Assembly (NCBI RefSeq): GCF_003319115.1
Contig: NZ_QOHF01000009.1
Span: 62,001-126,000 of the forward strand
DNA length: 64,000 nt
Direction: 5' to 3'
Origin: Geodermatophilus sp. TF02-6
Lineage (GTDB): Bacteria; Actinomycetota; Actinomycetes; Mycobacteriales; Geodermatophilaceae
Part shown: positions 62,146 through 64,000 of the stretch, piece after piece
How positions within the stretch are numbered: the first letter of the stretch is position 1
Layout of the letters: each line of letters begins with the position of its first letter
Program-made: the position numbers and the translations under genes
Notes under the pieces: model-generated
Told to the model about the DNA's origin: nothing
What the model saw: only the letters and a program-made list of their open reading frames with translations
The model's database searches: none

Positions 62146-62967
62146 ATGGCCTCGGCGAGCACGGCCGACACCTGGCGGGGGTCCCCAGCACGCGCGCAGC
62201 GGCACCCCGGGTCGTGGGCTCCCCGTCCCGGTGCGGCCGACCCGGTTGCCCGCATCGGCCGGCCGCCGGTGCCGCCTCCGGCCGGGCGGCGGGCCTCCGA
62301 CCTGCCGCCGTTCCCCGAACAGCTGGCCCGCGCCGGCCGCGGTCCGGACGACGACCGCCGCGGTGCCGCGCAACCGCGCCCCGCGGCCGCCGGCCCCTCC
62401 CGGCCGGTCGAGCCCGGCCGCCCCCTCCAGCACAGCCGCCCGGTGGAGCCCGGCCGTCCGATCCGCAGCGGTCGCCGGGCCGACCGTGCCCACCCGGCCG
62501 ACCGCGACCGACCGGAGCGCCCGCGGGAGCGCACCGACCTCGACGGACGCGGCCGCGGCCCCCGTCCGCCCGTGCGCCGGGGCGCCACCCGGGTCACCTC
62601 GGCGCCGGAGCGCGGCAGCCGGCTGCGCGGCGCGGTCGCCGTCCTCGGGATCTTCCTGCTGACCCTGGCCGGTGCGGCGCTCGACTCCTGGCTCGGGATC
62701 GGCCTCGGGCTGTTCACGCTGGTCACGCTGACCGGGGCCACCGCCGCGGGCACGCTGCTGGTCCGCCGCCGCGACCTGCTCACGCCCGTCGTCGCCCCGC
62801 CCCTGGTCTTCGTCGCGGTCGCCGTGCTCAACTCGGCGCTGGCGCCGTCGGCCTCCCTCAACGTGGCGACGATCGCCACCCTGCTCATCCGCGGCTTCCC
62901 GACGATGGCGATCGCCACCGGCGTCGGCGTCGTGGTCGCGCTGGTCCGCTGGGCCGCCCGCCGCTGA
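62146..62967 (+). CDS. DUF6542-like membrane protein
   Basis: The 273-residue protein has a long Pro/Arg-rich N-terminal half with repeated SRPVEPGRP motifs and a C-terminal domain of four hydrophobic segments (LRGAVAVLGIFLLTLAGAAL, LGLFTLVTLTGATAAGTLLV, VAPPLVFVAVAVLN, GVGVVVALVRW). I recall such C termini as DUF6542. Function is unknown; the disordered half is probably cytoplasmic. The ATG at 62146 has GGGAGG upstream. The gap after rmuC (61928-62145) holds only a short inverted repeat CGTGCT...AGCACG at 62013-62043. Confidence 0.75.
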   Translation: MASASTADTWRGSPARAQRHPGSWAPRPGAADPVARIGRPPVPPPAGRRASDLPPFPEQLARAGRGPDDDRRGAAQPRPAAAGPSRPVEPGRPLQHSRPVEPGRPIRSGRRADRAHPADRDRPERPRERTDLDGRGRGPRPPVRRGATRVTSAPERGSRLRGAVAVLGIFLLTLAGAALDSWLGIGLGLFTLVTLTGATAAGTLLVRRRDLLTPVVAPPLVFVAVAVLNSALAPSASLNVATIATLLIRGFPTMAIATGVGVVVALVRWAARR

Positions 62968-63025
62968 CCTGCCCTCTCCTCGGCGCGGCGCCGGGGACCC
63001 AGCGCCCAGCACCCAGCACCCAGCA

Positions 63026-63099
63026 CGACGATCATGGAGTTGCGGTGGCGACACGCTGGGGGGAGGCGGCGTGTCGCTCCCCGGACTCCATGATCGTCG
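63026..63099. terminator. Two-stage hairpin between convergent genes
   Basis: CGACGATCATGGAGT (63026-63040) pairs perfectly with 63085-63099, and GCGACACGC (63048-63056) pairs perfectly with 63069-63077, separated by a symmetric seven-base internal loop on each side. It lies between the DUF6542-like gene and ispH. Just before it the unit CCCAGCR is repeated four times (62998-63025). Confidence 0.75.
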
Positions 63100-63116
63100 G
63101 AGGGGGCGACGGCGGA

Positions 63117-64000
63117 TCAGGTCGGGCCGGTCGCGGGCTCGGTGCGGCGGGTGCGCAGCTCGTGCGGCAGCGCGAAGACCAACTTCTCCTCGGCGGCCTT
63201 GACCGTCTCGACGTCGCGGTAGCCGCGCTCGGCCAGCCAGTCGAGCACCTCACCGACCAGCACCTCGGGCACCGAGGCCCCGCTGGTGACCCCGACGGTG
63301 CCCACCCCGTCGAGCCAGGCCGGGTCGATCTCGAAGGCGTTGTCGACCAGGTGCGCGGCCCGGGCGCCGGCCTCCAGCGCCACCTCGACCAGCCGCACCG
63401 AGTTCGACGAGTTGGTCGAGCCGACGACGACCACCAGGTCGCACTCGCCGGCCATCTGCTTCACGGCCTGCTGCCGGTTCTGCGTGGCGTAGCAGATGTC
63501 GTCGCTGGGCGGGGACTGCAGCCCGGGGAACCGCGTCTTCAGCCGCTCGACGGTCGCCAGCGTCTCGTCGACCGACAGCGTGGTCTGCGACAGCCACACG
63601 ACCTTCTCCGGGTCGCGCACCTGCACCCGCTCGACGTCCTCGGCGCCGTCGACCAGCTGGATGCGCTCCGGAGCCTCGCCGGAGGTGCCCTCGACCTCCT
63701 CGTGGCCGCGGTGGCCGATGAGGAGGATGTCGTAGTCGTCCTTGGCGAACCGCTTGGCCTCGGAGTGCACCTTGCTCACCAGCGGGCAGGTGGCGTCGAT
63801 GGTCCGGAGCTGTCGGGCCGCGGCCTCGGCGTGCACCGTCGGGGAGACGCCGTGGGCGCTGAAGACGACGACCGAGCCCTCGGGCACCTCGTCGGTCTCG
63901 TCGACGAAGACCGCGCCGCGCCGCTCGAGGGTGACCACCACGTGCTTGTTGTGGACGATCTGCTTGCGGACGTACACCGGTGCCCCGTGGACCTCCAGCG
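63117..64000 (-). CDS. ispH: 4-hydroxy-3-methylbut-2-enyl diphosphate reductase (5' end cut by the window)
   Basis: IspH (LytB) is the last enzyme of the non-mevalonate pathway and makes IPP and DMAPP with an iron-sulfur cluster. The fragment has [14 protein letters not shown], the cluster cysteine and substrate residues in [13 protein letters not shown] and [35 protein letters not shown] (second cysteine), [11 protein letters not shown], and the third-cysteine region read as [13 protein letters not shown]. About 30-40 N-terminal residues lie beyond base 64000. It is convergent with the DUF6542-like gene, with the long hairpin between them. Confidence 0.95.
   Translation of the reverse strand, partial: LEVHGAPVYVRKQIVHNKHVVVTLERRGAVFVDETDEVPEGSVVVFSAHGVSPTVHAEAAARQLRTIDATCPLVSKVHSEAKRFAKDDYDILLIGHRGHEEVEGTSGEAPERIQLVDGAEDVERVQVRDPEKVVWLSQTTLSVDETLATVERLKTRFPGLQSPPSDDICYATQNRQQAVKQMAGECDLVVVVGSTNSSNSVRLVEVALEAGARAAHLVDNAFEIDPAWLDGVGTVGVTSGASVPEVLVGEVLDWLAERGYRDVETVKAAEEKLVFALPHELRTRRTEPATGPT

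Noticed and set aside
62998-63025. CCCAGCR repeats as a CRISPR or satellite
   Set aside because: Seven-base units without spacers; a simple slippage repeat.

Overview
The window is chromosomal DNA from a high-GC actinobacterium. Most coding stretches run near 75% G+C, many starts are GTG, third codon positions are almost always G or C, and at least five genes carry a TANNNT -10 box 6-8 bases before the start codon, the mark of leaderless transcription. The gene set (wall synthesis, a Sdh1-type succinate dehydrogenase, a DUF6542-like protein, mycothiol-like MshA/MshB relatives) fits Geodermatophilaceae (Blastococcus/Geodermatophilus/Modestobacter), but the family assignment is inference.

Layout. 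1-2217: sdhA (cut by the window edge) and sdhB. 2412-8881: an acetoacetate-decarboxylase-fold protein, a LURP-one/scramblase-like protein, a PspC protein, an unrecognised 466-residue protein, and a coupled pair of M15-like zinc peptidase and asparagine-synthetase-type amidotransferase. 8940-18318: two minus-strand sugar operons, each ending in an MFS sugar transporter. One encodes a beta-phosphoglucomutase/GH65 phosphorylase fusion and OtsB; the other encodes a PfkB sugar kinase and a ROK glucokinase. Both start from a promoter of the same design (CTGGAA-N18-TAGTGT) followed by the same 16-base operator-like palindrome. 18755-23964: aldo/keto reductase, zinc-free quinone-oxidoreductase-like enzyme, a PRC-barrel membrane protein and an acyl-CoA dehydrogenase. 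23995-30969: a molybdenum hydroxylase operon (FAD, 2Fe-2S and Mo subunits) with an amidohydrolase, divergent from a PucR-type regulator. 30897-35483: small protein, SRPBCC protein, SelO, a small cysteine protein, and a winged-helix protein.

35.5-43.8 kb is an accessory island of visibly lower G+C. It contains a decayed carboxymuconolactone decarboxylase/ECF sigma pair, a large ATP-binding LuxR regulator, secreted or membrane proteins (CAP domain, serine hydrolase, DUF4239-like), a duplicated ~95-bp upstream element placed before two small ORFs, and a multiply broken tyrosine integrase at its right edge.

43.8-48.5 kb returns to core genes: ychF, a class A penicillin-binding protein and an LCP cell-wall ligase. 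48.8-58.6 kb is the most interesting region: eight genes joined by seven consecutive 4-base stop/start overlaps, then two more genes closely spaced behind them. They encode inositol-phosphate synthase, an HD-like protein, a methyltransferase, a Gfo/Idh/MocA oxidoreductase, a zinc-ribbon metallo-beta-lactamase-fold protein, a YcaO ATP-dependent enzyme, a TIM-barrel isomerase, an MshA-like glycosyltransferase, an MshB-like PIG-L deacetylase and a small HTH protein. I read this as a dedicated pathway for an inositol-glycoside-derived small molecule tailored by YcaO. I do not know a described system with this gene set. 58.7-64 kb holds an Ada/AlkA fusion with Ogt, rmuC, a DUF6542-like membrane protein and ispH (cut by the right edge).

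Non-coding structure is rich: long palindromic hairpins at gene ends, a 58-bp element found after two unrelated genes, and tandem repeats that copy the 3' end of a gene together with its stop codon. No tRNA, rRNA, CRISPR array or intact insertion sequence was recognised.
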